This document shows positions 1 through 12,685 of a stretch of DNA of 64,000 nucleotides, piece by piece. Both the position numbers and the translations under genes were made by a program. This stretch comes from Zingiber officinale (Eukaryota; Streptophyta; Magnoliopsida; Zingiberales; Zingiberaceae): assembly GCF_018446385.1 (NCBI RefSeq), contig NC_056000.1, positions 50,066,722 through 50,130,721 of the forward strand, in the 5' to 3' direction. The notes under the pieces are model-generated. The model was not told where the DNA came from. It did not search any database and saw nothing but the letters and a program-made list of their open reading frames with translations. Numbering within the stretch: position 1 is the stretch's first letter; each line of letters begins with the position of its first letter.

Positions 1-730
1 CCTACTCTTGTAGTGCCCCATCTTACCACACTCAAAACATTTGATGTGGTCCTTTGTGCTCTTCTTGGTAGTTGAGGTAGAGGGTTGAGCTTCCAAGATC
101 TCCTCTTCCTCGGATTTCTCTTCTTCCTCTTCACTTGAAGATGTGGACTCTTCCACTTATTCATCTCTTGAGGACGTGGAAGATCTCTCCTCTTCTATCT
201 CTTCCTTCTCTTTCTCTTCCTCCTCTTCCTTTTCCTCCTCGAATGTTGACCTCTTGTCAACATCGGATTGGTCCTTCTCTTCTTGGGCCAATGAGCCATT
301 CTCCTTGGGCTCTTCCACTCCTGGGATTTTTATAGGGTCTTCATGATAGACAATGATCTTTTTCCAAAGATTACTTGCATTTGTGGTTTCACCTACACTC
401 AACAAAATATTAGAAGGTAGTAAATTATGTAAAATTCTCGTTACCTCCTTGTCCGCCTCCGATTGCTCTCGTTGCTCTTCGGTCCAATGCCGAGGTCGAA
501 GACGTTTACCCTGCTTGTCCATAGGAGCTTCAAATGGATCACTCAAGACAACCCATTGGTTCCAATCCATTTGGAATCATGTCTCCAACCGCTTCCTCCA
601 ATAATTGAAGTCTTCTTTGTCGTACGTAGGCGGAATTCGGATATCCCATCTAAGCGGTCCTTCGGATTCCATATTCTTCTTCCTCTAGCTTCTTGCTCTC
701 TTGGTGGTTAGTCCGTAGAAGAGCGACCTT

Positions 731-742
731 GCTCTGATACCA
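731..742 (-). other. R1 primer-binding site
   Basis: TGGTATCAGAGC on the minus strand, two bases inside the LTR, matches the 3' end of plant initiator-methionine tRNA. It sets the element's orientation. Confidence 0.85.
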
Positions 743-744
743 CT

Positions 745-1778
745 TGTTGGGACCTTGACGTCCGCTAGAGGGGGGGTGAATAGCGTCTCACCCAAATCGA
801 TCGCTTCCTATAATGTTAGTGCACAGCAGAAATACAAAAACAAATACTAACAAGAGAAAACAAACCTAACACGTTGATTTAACGTGGTTCGGAGATAAAG
901 CTCCTACTCCACGGCTGTCCGTAAGGTGGACGATCCCGATCCGTCGGTGGATGACTCCCCGGAAAACCTCTGGCTAGCTCAAGCTCCTTGTCGGTGGAGA
1001 AACCTCGACACAAACACTTGAATACAAGCACACCGATCACACGAAGGCTTGGGAGACTCTAATAGGCTTTAACCAATTCTATTTCGTCAACACTGCCCAA
1101 GCACCTCGAGCTCCATTAAATAGAGCTCGAGAGGAAAACAGTAAGCTGTTTTCCCGCTATCAGTCGACTGGTGTATGCACCAGTCAACTGGTCCTTGAAG
1201 CCGACCGTTACCCAACATTCGACTACCAGTCGACTGCTACAGTGTACCAGTCGACTGCTACAGTAACCAATCGACAGCTATAGTACTGCTACAGTGCCAC
1301 ACCGGTGCTGCTGCAATGTCACTACAGTATTGCTACAGTAAATCCTAAAACACATAGAATTTTGCCCTGAGTACAATCACTCAGCACTCGTCCTCGCCCG
1401 ACCAACCTAGACCTAGCTTTCTAGCCTCCTCCATCAGCTTCGCGTCCCTCGGATGTCTCCCCATCCTTCACGTCTTGCCTTCTGGAGTTTCCTTCGGCCT
1501 TGTCCATATTGTCGGGTCTTCCTTTGCCAAAAGGCTCCTCATCTCCGGGACTTCATCCATTGTCAAGTCACACTTGGACTTACGTTGCCAAAACTACATG
1601 CTTGGACTTACACCGCCAAGACTCATCCTTGGACTTTTCTCCTTTGCCAAGATCACACTTGGACTTTCCTTTTGTACCTGTATCCTGCACACTCACAATG
1701 CATATCAAATACAACAATAAACTTAACTTAAACCTTTGCCCAAACATCAAAACCTAGGGCACCAAGATTGCTTCAACA
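745..1778 (-). repeat. R1 5' LTR (TGTTGG...CAACA read on plus)
   Basis: About 1,034 bp. It starts TGTTGGGACC right beside the primer-binding site and ends CTTCAACA. It contains several palindromic copies of the CCAGTCGACTGGT type (1160-1280) and repeated CTACAGT words. The same start, middle and end recur in the split solo LTR R4 (14473-14935 and 29214-29794), which fixes the boundaries. Confidence 0.8.
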
Positions 1779-2531
1779 CGTTCGAGGGACGAGACGCTGC
1801 GAAAGAGTATATTGACGGACAAGAAGGAGGCGCAGTGTTTTCGATGGACGAGAAGGCTGAGCGGAAGGTTGCTCGAAAAGGTCGAGAAATGAGTTCAGAT
1901 GAGCCCTATTCCGGATGGTCGAAATCACCCAAACGAACGAAGTTGGAGCGAACGGAGCCGGAACGGGAGGCAGTCAACAAGGTTTTTGACTTACCAGACT
2001 GGTCCCAGCGCTCGGACCCCTCGAGGTAACCAGGGCGCCCCGAGCTCGCGCCTTGTCTGCAGTCTGATTCAGCCGGGTCGGGGCACCCAGACCTGGTCCA
2101 GGCACCCGAACCATAAACCTTATTGCTTCACTAACTGTCGCGATTTGTTGCGGCGTAGATAAAGTTTTATCCACACCTAGGTGTCCGGAACCCTTCCAGG
2201 CACCCCGATCAGAGATATAAATACAATCCTGATCCCAGTAGCTAAATAGAACACTTGTAAACAATTCTTCTTTTGCTTAGTTTTGTAATTGAGTGCTTTA
2301 ACTGTTGTAAGAGAATTCTTCGCTCGAAAGAGATTTATAATGAGCTTTCAACATCTTGAATTAGCAATCTCCTGATTGCAAATTAAGTAAACCTCTTTGT
2401 TTTTGTTAATTAGTTTCTTAATTCTTTTATACAAGTATTTATTTTAATAAAATTATAAGATCGAGAAAGATATTTATTTTTTATTATGCAGGGTAATTCA
2501 CCTCCCTCTTAATGACTATAAGGGACCAACA
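1779..2531 (+). repeat. R0: remnant of an R2-like LTR split by R1
   Basis: From CGTTCGAGGGACGAG the text resembles the middle of the R2 LTR (13870-14400): the same order of 'gacgagaagctg', 'gaaggctgctcgaaaag' and 'ggtcgaaatcacc'-like phrases, a stem of GC-rich words, then an AT-rich tail ending GGGACCAACA. Only the right half is in the window; R1 inserted into it. No coding capacity is seen. Confidence 0.65.
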
Positions 2532-5500
2532 GTCAATTCTTAAAAATTAACTTTAATTATTATATTAAAAATATCATACGTTTACCATCTATACTACATC
2601 TTGAGAGCAACCTCCATTTTTAAACATACTATTGGATGACTTGAATTTTTGATTTAAATAAAAAATTTAGTTCTAATTAAAAATAAGGTTTTGACTAATT
2701 TTTTTTTTGGGGGATATATATATATATTGCCACCTTTAAAATAGTGAACTAATAAATTTATTTAGTGAATTTATAATTTTTAATGTGGTGGTAAAAATAA
2801 ACCTATCTGTGTGGTTTACTACGGGAGATGCTGCCTGTCTCTGTACATACTCATGATTTCCCGCAGCCAACTCGCCACAGGCCCACAGCCTGTCGCACCT
2901 GCTGTACCAGCTGTGGCTGTTCGAGCAGTGTTGGGCCAGCAGTAGGCCTGGGCCTATCAAGATTATAACTTTTAAATTTAAAATCTTAAGTCATATGCAT
3001 ATTTTAATTTTTAATTGAAATAAGATTATTTTGGTATCGTTTTGATGTTTAAATATATGATCGATGTTGATGGTAAATTGAAAGAAAAGTGGTGAAAAAA
3101 AATAACTTTAAGAATTACTCTCTACGGTTACTGTTTTGACATTATCTCAATTTCACATGTTAAAGGGTCTCATAGAATAATATTAAATTTAGATAATTTA
3201 CTAGAATAATATATATTGACTATTTCATCCCGTATAGAATGAGATTTTAAGTATACAAATTTTATGAAAACTTTACAGCAGTTTGGGGTCCCCATTGTAG
3301 TTTAAAGATGTATTAATTAGTTTAGGTGACTCAGATCGTATCTACTGATTGTCCTTGCTACTTCCCCTCTATTATTTCCGGTGTTTGTGAGACAAAAAAC
3401 TTGTAGTGAAGAGCCAATCACTTGTAGAACTCCAGCCCAATTGTCTTTCTTTGTTAACTTAAATTCAGGAAGTTTAATTTGAGAGTATCTAAATTAGTGC
3501 CTACAAATCACTACGATCTTCTCCCCAGTTCATCTACCGGATATATCCGAAGTACAATTTATACATACTCAGATGCCGACCTCTAAAATATTTATACTCT
3601 TACCACTTCCATAGTGGGGGCATTGATCAAATCTTCCCATGCTCGCAAACCTTCCAAGCTGCTATATCAATCTGTTGTTTTCTTACTTTCTATAATTAAC
3701 ATCTTTGCTTTACATTTCTGAAGGTCCTTTTGGATATGCTTCTTCAGAACTTAAAAGACTTGGAGGATCCTTTTGCGATATCTTTGTCAATTTTGTTTAA
3801 CTTGGAAGATCATTGCTTGTAAGACTTTGTACTTACATAATTCAACTCAGCTAATCACGTTATCCACCAAGGTAAAACTTGTAGAAGTTGAACTACTTGG
3901 AAACAAATATTTCCCCATCGAAAATCCCAAATAATGTGCTGATCCATTTTCTTTTCTTTTCTCTCTCTCTCTATTTAATTTTGAATTGAACATGATTTCA
4001 ATGTTTCAAATCATGACTCCATTCCCTAGCATTTTACTTCAAGTTATACTTTAGCGTGGATCTTCTTCTATAATGTTTTTTTCTCAACCAATATTAAATG
4101 TTCTGGCTTTTAGGTATTTGGCTTAAACGGGTTTTCGTTTAGCTCGATGTCTAAGTTCATGTGAATTATTGATTGTTCTAAGCCAAACATCATAAACTAA
4201 CCTTTGAATTTACTTGTAGTCTTGTTGAATTGGAAAGTAGATGGAGACTTGGACATGCTTTATCTGTTGGAGAATTGAGATTCTCTAACTTGGGTGTTCC
4301 AATGGACAATCGATGAGGAAATCTATAAATTAAAAACATATAAACGCTAACCACTTCAAGCTCCAAACATGATTAAGTTCTAATTAAGACTCAATTGTAT
4401 CGATACCAATTCCCTCTTCGATTTAGATTGAGACCGAAGATGAATCACTCAACAAAATATGGATCAACAATAATTTTAGAGATTAGTGGTGTTTTTAGTA
4501 GTCATGGTTTTACTAACTTGGTCAATTATGATTAATGCTTAGCTTGTATGACAATATGATTTTAGTCGCTGTGATTTTTGTAAAATTTAAGAGAATAATT
4601 TTGTTCACGTGATATCTTTTTTCCAAAAAAAAAAAGAAAAAAAAAAAAGAAAATTAGGGATTATCATAGGACAACCCAAGAGTAGCTTAATTTTTAATTA
4701 TGTTAAACTAATTTTAAAATTTTCAAAGGTATCAAATTTTGTTAAATAAAACTTTTTAAGATAATACAATGCATAAAACTTGTTAATTAGTACTTAACTG
4801 AAATAAAATTTCCATGATATTACTTTAATCTAAATTTAAATTTTTAAGGACTGCATATGAAAAATAATAAATATTGATGAATATATTCAATTTTTCTGGG
4901 ATAACAAAATACAAATTTCAGGCTTTGGATTGAGGAAGACATCTTAATTCTCTTTTTCACATAATAAGTTTCCCAAAACTTTAGCATTGTGTTTAAATCC
5001 ACTCCAAGTTATGTAATTTTTTTTATTTGTTCTTGCCCTATATCCACAAATACAACCTCAATTGCTTTACAAAATCTGTTTAATTACCAACCTTCCTTAC
5101 AATTAATGTGCACATCTATGATATTCAGTAATTGCCTTAATTTTATCTAATTCTACAGATTTCCACATCACTAATTAGCTTAAAAAATGGTTTATCCACA
5201 ATGCAGGTTTATCTAGAAGAAACAAATTAAGGTGGATTATCTCCTTCAAAGAAATCTAAATATTATTAATTGGCATTTCAATATCCCTTGCAGACTAACA
5301 ATTTAAGTTCTTGCTAACATAAACTATACATCAAACATTCAAGAGTAAACTAAATGTATATGAATTCATTAACTTTCACTAGTAGAATGACTTTGAAACA
5401 TGATCTTAATTATTCTATAAATTTATATATATATCATTAGAAACATGATCTGATAATTTAGCATTAGAAAAGTTTTCAATTCACAGTTCATGAATTCTCA

Positions 5501-5616
5501 GATCCTGAATTGCCACATCAAGTGGATGCATGCACAGTGGCTGTGCCTCAACTAGTTAATTAACTAAAGACAAGCTAATTAAAGGAAATCAAGCAGCTGT
5601 GAAGGAATTGCACAAC
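2532..5616. other. AT-rich intergenic region, no gene seen
   Basis: Mostly AT-rich DNA with short poly-A/T runs and a TA run near 2718. A GC-richer island at 2810-2960 gives only short spurious reading frames. I see no splice-consistent coding region, tRNA or clear terminal repeats. The last few hundred bases before 5617 probably hold the 3' UTR of the MYB gene, which runs toward this side. Confidence 0.6.
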
Positions 5617-6775
5617 CTAGCAATGCCATTGCAGTTGTTCCATGGATCCTCCTCCTCCTCCTCCTCCACTGTAGAAGTCTCCACAAGGCAGCAAAGAGCT
5701 GTCCATCATCTCAAGATCAAAACCACAATAGGCTTCCATCATCAACCCCTGCTTCTCGTTGCCCAGTGTGCAGGTTTGCACTTGCACCACTTCATCCTTC
5801 CTCTGCACCACTTCATCATCTCCCACCACCTCGATATGGTTCAGGGACTCGAAGTGCTGCTCCATATCGCCGCCGTCCCACACGCAGTCATCCATGAAAT
5901 TACCAGTTTGATCGTTGATGAAAGAAGAGGAGGACGCCGCAGCGTAGTTCATGGGGCCTAAGGAAGGAGAAGACGACGAAGCATTAGCGAAGCTCATCAA
6001 GACATGGCTGTCTTGGCAATGGAGGTCGGATAATGCAGCCGCAGGCACTGTGCTCTCGTGCAAGGCCACGTTAGACTGTGGCGGCGCCATCAGAGCAGGT
6101 GGAATGGCCATTTTATCGAAGCCTTTAGCCCTATCGAAGCCTCTGTTAAGGGAGCTAATGGTGAAGGGAACTGTCGTAGTAGTGGAAGATTGGAAAAGCT
6201 CATCTGAGTTGTTTCCGGCCGCGGCGGCGGAGAGCCGCGAAGCCGGCATTAGGTTGTGCGTCTTCGGATCCAAGCCCTGCGCGATCAGCTTCTTCTTTAT
6301 GCACGAATTCCAAAAGTTCTTCACCTCGTTGTCTGTTCTTCCCGGGAGATGCTTCGCTATTTGAGCCCACCTGAATGCGATCGTGAAGTGAGAAAATATA
6401 AATTAATGAAACCCTAATTGGGGATTCAGGTACTGCACCTGTTGCCTAAGATCCTGTGCACATCTATGATGACTCTCTCTTCTTCCACTGAGAAGGAGCC
6501 TCTTTTCAGATCAGGCTTCAGGTAATTCATCCACCTCAGCCTGCAACTCTTCCCACATCTCTGCAACCCTAAAAAAAAAAATAGATCATAAATTAAAGAT
6601 CTAGAGAGACTGATAAATCGAGAGAGCGATGCTATAGATAGGTACCTGCTTCTCTAGGGACAGTGCTCCAGCAAGCATGGCCGTGGACGGTGATATAGTT
6701 AAAGAGCTTTTCATCTTCCTCAGGCGACCAGAGTCCCCTCTTGACCTTGTGCTTGCTGCAACAATGGTGACCCAT
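5617..6775 (-). CDS. R2R3-MYB transcription factor, three exons
   Basis: Exons 6646-6775, 6439-6568 and 5617-6370 join across GT-AG introns of 77 and 68 bp to give 337 residues. The start [14 protein letters not shown] is typical of this MYB group. Repeat R2 (about residues 12-60) has Trp16, Trp36 and Trp56; repeat R3 (about 64-112) has Phe69, Trp88 and Trp107, with the [14 protein letters not shown] recognition-helix motif at 95-108. Both introns sit at the positions conserved in plant R2R3-MYBs. The C-terminal part is low-complexity, with Ala, Ser and Gly runs, as expected of an activation region. Such proteins bind DNA in the nucleus. By the N-terminus and the [20 protein letters not shown] stretch the closest groups I recall are MYB26/MYB103 and MYB55/MYB86, linked to secondary wall and anther programmes; that assignment is inference. 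No breaks were seen. Confidence 0.93.
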
Positions 6776-6806
6776 TAATTTCCAAGGACAATTGCTCCCT
6801 CCCTTG

Positions 6807-6843
6807 ATTTATACACCTCTGACCCAACCCTAACCCTAACCCT
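6807..6843 (-). promoter_or_regulatory. TATA-like box and telo-box run upstream of the MYB gene
   Basis: On the minus strand a TATAAAT (6807-6813) lies 32-38 bp before the MYB start, and three tandem TTAGGG-type units (6825-6843) lie just above it. Telo-box motifs near transcription starts are known in plant promoters. A TATA this close would leave a very short 5' UTR, so the true start may use another element. Confidence 0.4.
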
Positions 6844-6849
6844 CCAGTG

Positions 6850-8447
6850 GACAAGAAGCTGACGATCTTTATTCTTGTGAACAGAATTCTTTTTTTTTCC
6901 TTCCCAAAAGCATGAACAAAGACCAGGAAAATTGTGTAGCTAGCTTAACTTACACTCTTGAGTCATGACCAATTCAAAGACCCAGCTAGCAGCTGGAACT
7001 TTCTTGTGCTTCATCCAAACCCTTAATTTCTCTGTCCAACACATGAGAATATAATAATATCAGGTCAAAAGATAAAGATAGAAAATGAACACTAAGTTAA
7101 TTCTTCGAGAAGCTAGCTAGGTCGAAAAAAATATTGATCCATGTTCATGCATGTCATTTAGTTCAGCTTTCAATAATTTTCTGGGAATGAAAGACAGTTA
7201 CTATGCATTGATTTGATAATTAGTCTAGAACAAGTTAATCAAGACCTTGCATGGGAGAAATAATTTCAGTGTATATTTTACTGTGCACATGATTTCCTGT
7301 TGAGGGAGCAAGCAGTAGTCCTCAAGATAGCTATGGCACTGGTACTTGTACTGAAGTGAAAGCAGCAAATAAACAATCATCATAAGAAAAGATTTGGTGC
7401 AATATTTTTATGTATGTCACATAAACCCAGGAAATTAGGTGGCTAAATAAGTAGGATGGTTGATGATGCAGTTTATTATATGGCACATGCATGAATTTTT
7501 AATGTACACTTCCTGGCATTCAAATATGATCATCGAATGTACAATTCATTTGTTTGTTTGCAGATGTTCCGTAATGGGGATAAAGAAGAGCAGTGTGGTG
7601 TGTGTAGCTTCTCCCTTTTCCTCACTCAAAGGTTTCTTGCAATCAACACAGTTGGATGACATTTAATTTGTTAAATTCAATTGTAAAGTTGAGTGCAAAA
7701 AGTCTTATTTCTATTATTAAGAACCACTTCATTCTCACACCTAACATTGAAAAAGAAAACAATGGATGAAGCTCATATATATGAATTACATTTGAGAGTT
7801 GTAAAGGAACATGACTGATTTATGTTGAATTGCAACTGTGAATACTGTGAATTTATAGGGATGAGAGATTCTCTCTCGTACCGAGGGGATCCGAAATGCA
7901 ATTGACTCGATAGGCCTATTTAATTCGGCAATTCAGTCTCCTACTCGACCTTTTGATCAACTCGAAATTCAGCAGGTCAAATCCATCTTGGTAACCCACA
8001 GTAGAACTTCTACTGATCCAAAAAATGAAGAATCTTGCTCTATGAATAAGCATTTCTAAAGAGCATCAAGAACTCGGTAGTCAAATTTAAGGTCCTATTT
8101 ACATTTCTTTAATAACTACAAAGAAAGAAAGAAGAAGAAAATGGGTTGTCGATCGAGGATAAGGCAATGAAAATGTATATCTATCTTAATGGAAGCAAAC
8201 ATAAATTGTTGGGCAATGTCCATGTCTCTAACTGATTGATCAAGCAGTTGGAGAGTGAAGGAATCATCATTGTGTTTGGTGTTGGATCTCCATCAATTTG
8301 GAAGAACATGAGTTGAAATGAGCTAGATGGTCCTGACCCAAGATAACTACTGTGAAAGCTAAAGTTGGACGTATCACACTTGTGGAATCTTACTCAACGC
8401 AAAGCGCAAAAGAAAAGAAATTTGGAAAACTAAATCATATATAAGTG
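6850..8447. other. Intergenic region upstream of MYB and left of R2
   Basis: AT-rich DNA without a supported gene. The part nearest 6850 should contain the rest of the MYB promoter. At 7860-8430 the base composition is more even, but no frame stays open and I recognise nothing. ATTTT at 8448-8452 is the target duplication of R2. Confidence 0.55.
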
Positions 8448-8452
8448 ATTTT

Positions 8453-9395
8453 TATAAGCATCCCGGGGTAGTTTTGATGTAGTTAACCAAGTTCAGTTAG
8501 GTCCTGTTGTGTTTGATCCTTGTGTCTAAGTGTGCAGGAGCTTAGGAATATAAGAAGTTGAGCGGAAGACACAACTAGCAAAAAGAATGACATAGAGAAG
8601 GAGTCGACGGATTCAGTGCATCTGAAAGACGAAATGCTGAGGAAGAGTACTGGCGTACGAGAAGGACGTGTGCGGCGGTCTGAGGGATGAGAAGCCGGGG
8701 AGGAAGGTTGCTCGAGGAAAAGGCCGGAATTAGGTTCAAGTGAGCTCAATTTTGTATGGTCGGAGCATCACCCAAGCGAGCGGAGCGAAAAATGGTTAAC
8801 AAGGGAAGTTAACAATTTTCAGATGAACAGTATTGAAGTTGCCTTCAAAAGCTTGGAAAGCACCTTCTATGAACAGTACCGAAGGCGCCTTAAAAAGTTT
8901 GGCATGCGTCTTCCATGAACAGTACGAAGACGCCTTCAAAGGCTTGGAAGGCGCCTTCAGTGAACATTACTAGCATAAAGTAATCGTTTGTTGTCTTTAA
9001 GTTGTGGATAAAACTTTATTCACTTGAAGGCGCCCTGAACCATTTTGAAGGCGTCTTCCACCCACGGATAGGATTTTCTAGGAGTTATAAAAACCGCTTG
9101 AAGGTAGGAAATATTCAACAATTCCTGTATTCATTTCTTACCTTATTTCTGAGCGTTTAAAGAGTATAAGAGGTTTCTCGGCCTTTAACGAAGGAGACTT
9201 TTTGAGTACTTTCATTTGTCTTGGATTAACAACCACCTAGGTTGTAACCAAGCAAATTCTTAGCCTCTTTTATTTTTAGTTGTTCAATTTTTTTTGTTAT
9301 GATTGTGCTACTAATCCAAGTTGAAAGATCGAGAAAGGTTAATTTTTATTATACAAGCAATTCACCCCCTTCTTGCTGGCCCCGCTGTGCTAACA
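8453..9395 (+). repeat. R2 5' LTR
   Basis: About 943 bp from TATAAGCATCC (ancestrally TGTAAGCACC, as at 13728) to TGCTAACA. It carries repeated GGCGCCTT/AAGGCGCC palindromes between 8840 and 9060, separated by 'gaacagta' words. The match with 13728-14472 plus 29800-29978 runs end to end. Confidence 0.8.
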
Positions 9396-9449
9396 AGTGG
9401 TATCCGAGCGAGAAGCTTCAAAAAGGCCTAACCGCCAATGAAGCAAAGA

Positions 9450-10560
9450 GATGATGATCGGACTGAGCATCTATCCACCGAAGTTTGAGGGAGAATTTGC
9501 GTTATGGGAAAAACGCATGAAGGTGTTTTTTAAAACTAACTTTGAAGTTTTATTAATAATTAAAAATGGTTTTGAAGCTCCAAAAGATCAAAAAGAAGAA
9601 CGAAAAGAAGAGTATCTATGGATAAACAAAAAGCAAGCGGACTTTGTGGCAAATGGACGAGCCAAATTCTACTTACTAAGCGTATTGCCACCTCAAGAAA
9701 TCAGCATAATCAGTGCATACGCATCAATAAAAGAACTTTAGGAAAAATTCTTAGAGTCACATGAAGGAACATATGAAGCAAAGCTCGCTAGACGGGATCT
9801 TCTCCGGAACCAACTTACGAACCTCCGGCTAAAAGAAGGAGAATCAGTATCACAACTACATGTTAAACTGAAGGAACTGATCATCAGACTCACGAATCTC
9901 GGAGAAAAGATAACAAACCGAGATTCTCTAAGGTACACATTAAATGCTTTTCGAAGGACACCCGAATGGTCCTCAATTATCGACTCATATTATATTTCTA
10001 AAGATTTAGAGGTAACCACATTAGAAAGTTTATTTTTCACTCTAGAATTTCATGAATCTAGATATGCAAAATCAAAGGAGCCCAGACAAAACATCGCCTT
10101 GAAGGTAAGAACGGACAATCAAGACTCTGAAGCATTAATCAATGAAGATGAAGCAACATTATTGGTAAGAAAAATTAGTAAGTTTATTAAATCTAATAAA
10201 TTTAATAAGTCGCAGGTGAAAAAGAACTTTCGGAGTAAAAGAAAGGTTTAATGCTACAACTGCCAAGGAGAAGGGCACAACAAGAACGACTGCCCCAAAC
10301 TGAAGAAGAAGGAGAAGGGCAAGGGCAAAAGATCAACAAGATCGAAGCATAAGATCTTGAAAGCTACATGGAATGAATCATCGTTCTCCGAGTCTGAGAT
10401 TGAAACTTACACTGGACTAGCTCTAATGGCAGATCACCAAGGAGAAGATAAAAGCAGCTTAGAGATGAGCATCGATAAAGGGGGAGGATCATCAGAGGGG
10501 GAGCATCAGAACATGAAGTAAGTGAGGTACGTGCACTTTCTCCCAAACAGTCTTTCCATT
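9450..10560 (+). mobile_element. R2 gag remnant
   Basis: A gag-like coding trace begins just after the primer site: a 'PPKFEGEFALWEKRMKVFF' copia-type gag start, helical UBN2-like text, a basic Lys-rich stretch and a CCHC knuckle (CYNCQGEGHNKNDC) near 10253. The trace has about two breaks. Nothing of pol follows. Confidence 0.75.
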
Positions 10561-10649
10561 TTTTTAAAAATGCTTTCAATGAACTTAATTAGTATAATTA
10601 GAAAAAAGATAATGCTAGGTTAAAATTAAACTTAGCAAAGTCATGTCCC

Positions 10650-12680
10650 TGTTAGAGTGTATACTAAAAGCCTAGCTTTTTGTATAAAACATTCATTTAG
10701 AAATAAAGAATCACATTGGTCAATTGTCTACATTTATGCTAAGTGTAATTGTTCAATTAATTTATATTGTAGATAACATGGTGTGTGGTGTCACACACAG
10801 AAGATAATATTATCAATTCCTTATAAATCGTAAACAGTAGTCACGACTGAGATGGAAAGGAACAAACCATTGGAATAGTCGTAGTATAATTAGGTATTAG
10901 TTTATCTTGACTGATAAATTACACTAGTACACTCTAAGTGTATTGAGCAGGACCATTTAAGATAAGTTCTTTTTATACTGACTTAATAAAAGAACAAGAC
11001 CTTAGTTATTATGGAAGTGTGTGCTCTTAATCCTAATATAATAACAAGCACATATATTTAATATTTATTTCTTTGATTTATCAAAGGGTGAGATTTAGCT
11101 CGATAAATCAATAGGCCCGATAAGTTGGGAAATGATATTACTTATAGTGTGTGTTGTTGATTATAGAAGGAAACTGTGTCCTAATAATCTAGGTTGATAA
11201 TGCCCCCAAGAGGAGCTCATAAGGATTGTCATGTTAAACCCTGTAGGTGTACTTAGTCCGACACGACAATAAGGTTGAGTGGTACTACTCTTGGACTAAG
11301 ATATTAATTAAAGTTAGTTGTCAGTAACTCAATTAATTAGTGGGCATCCGACATCTTAAACACAGGGAGATTAACACACTCATGATAAGAAGGAGCCCAA
11401 AATGTAATTTGGGATTGGTGCGGTAATTCAATAATAATTTTCTAGTGGAATGAATTATTATTGATGAAATTAAGTTGGGTGTTCGGGGCGAACACGAGAA
11501 GCTTAATTTCATCGGGAGACCAAAACCAATTCCTCCTCTCGGTCCCTATAGTAGTCTCTTATTTATAAAGTATTATACCCACTTTTATACCCATCCTAAG
11601 GTGGCCGGCCAAGCAAGCTTGGAACCCAAGCTTGGGCCGGCCAAGCAAATAGGATGAGCCAAGTTGTGTGGCCGACCCTACCTTGAATCCAAGCTTGGTG
11701 TGGCCGGCCACATTAAATTAAAAAGGATTTTATTAAAGAAAATAAGGAAGTTTTTTATTAAAACTTTCCATATTTACCAAGACCGAGGATTATAAAAGAG
11801 AGAGAGGGGGTGCCTTCACAAAGAGAACTCTCTTTTATTCCTCTCCTCTCTTCCTTGGTGTGGTCGGCCCTCTTCTCCTTGGCCGAACCTCATCATCTCT
11901 TGGAGCTTGGAAGGTGGCCGGATCTTGCTAGGAGAAGAAGGATAAGGAGGCTTTGTTTCTAGCAACCCTTGGAACTTGGTGGTGGTGGCCGATACTTGCT
12001 ATTTCTTGGAGAAATTTGCTTGGCCAAAACTTGGAAGAAGGAAGAAGAAGGGCTTGGGTGGTTCTCATCTCGATAGATCATCGCCCACACGACGTCCGAG
12101 ATAAGAAGAGGAATACGATAGAAGACCAAGAGGTTGTTACTTACAAAGAAAGGTATAACTAATAATTATATTCCACATCATGCTAGTTTTCTTTGTATAG
12201 ATTTGAAATACCAAACACAAGAGGCTAGAGATTCTAGATATTCGGATTTGTTTCGAGTTTGTGTTTCATTATTTTTCGATCTTGTGATTTGATTGTTCTT
12301 TTTGGTTAAACCTAAAGTTATATAAGGAAATTAAATATTAAATTTCGTTAAGAGACTTTGTCGAGGTAGTGGTGGATGTTCCCATACCCAGAAGACCAAG
12401 TGTCTCATCATGTTTGACCTGGGAGCCGATTTCTGAAATTAATATTTAATTGAATTTGTAACATAGGTGGAATTAGATATATAATGTTAAGTATTGTTTG
12501 CGATCCAAGTCTAAACCTCTAAGAACAGATAAGTTAAATTTGGAATCAATAATGTTAAGTTCTGTTTGCGATTCCGAATTTAATTTCTAAAGAACACAAT
12601 AGGTTATTAGGATAGGTTCAGGACTTGTACAAAATTTTTGTACAAGGGAACCGGTACGATCTTACTAGGACCAACCAATA
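10650..12680 (+). repeat. R3: solo LTR inside R2
   Basis: About 2.0 kb beginning TGTTAGAGTG and ending ACCAATA, flanked by GTCCC (10645-10649) and TTCCC (12681-12685), probably a target duplication with one change. It has no coding capacity and no second copy, hence solo LTR. A TATAAAAG box at about 11792 followed by a GA run fits an LTR promoter. A GGCCGGCC/CAAGCTTG hairpin lies at 11600-11720. The 3' boundary is less certain than the 5' one. Confidence 0.55.
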
Positions 12681-12685
12681 TTCCC

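Larger units (their letters stand above)
1..1778 (-). mobile_element. R1: LTR retrotransposon, gag part and 5' LTR, cut by window edge
   Basis: Read on the minus strand, the right end is an LTR (745-1778), followed by a primer-binding site (731-742, TGGTATCAGAGC, initiator-Met type) and then a gag-like coding region running off the left edge. The gag part has the acidic Glu/Ser-rich stretch and UBN2-type pattern seen in plant copia-like gag proteins, and a CCHC zinc knuckle (CFECGKMGHYKSR) at about 1-60. The LTR sits inside an older LTR (1779-2531). The family is Ty1/copia-type by primer site and gag; no pol is visible because the window ends. The LTR matches R4 in order and content, so R1 and R4 are one family. 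Confidence 0.8.

Noticed and set aside
3300-3920. Possible old coding remnant left of the MYB gene
   Set aside because: Base composition is mixed, but no frame or known motif could be followed on either strand.
6825-6843. Interstitial telomere
   Set aside because: Only three CCCTAA-type units; it fits a promoter telo-box better than a telomere relic.
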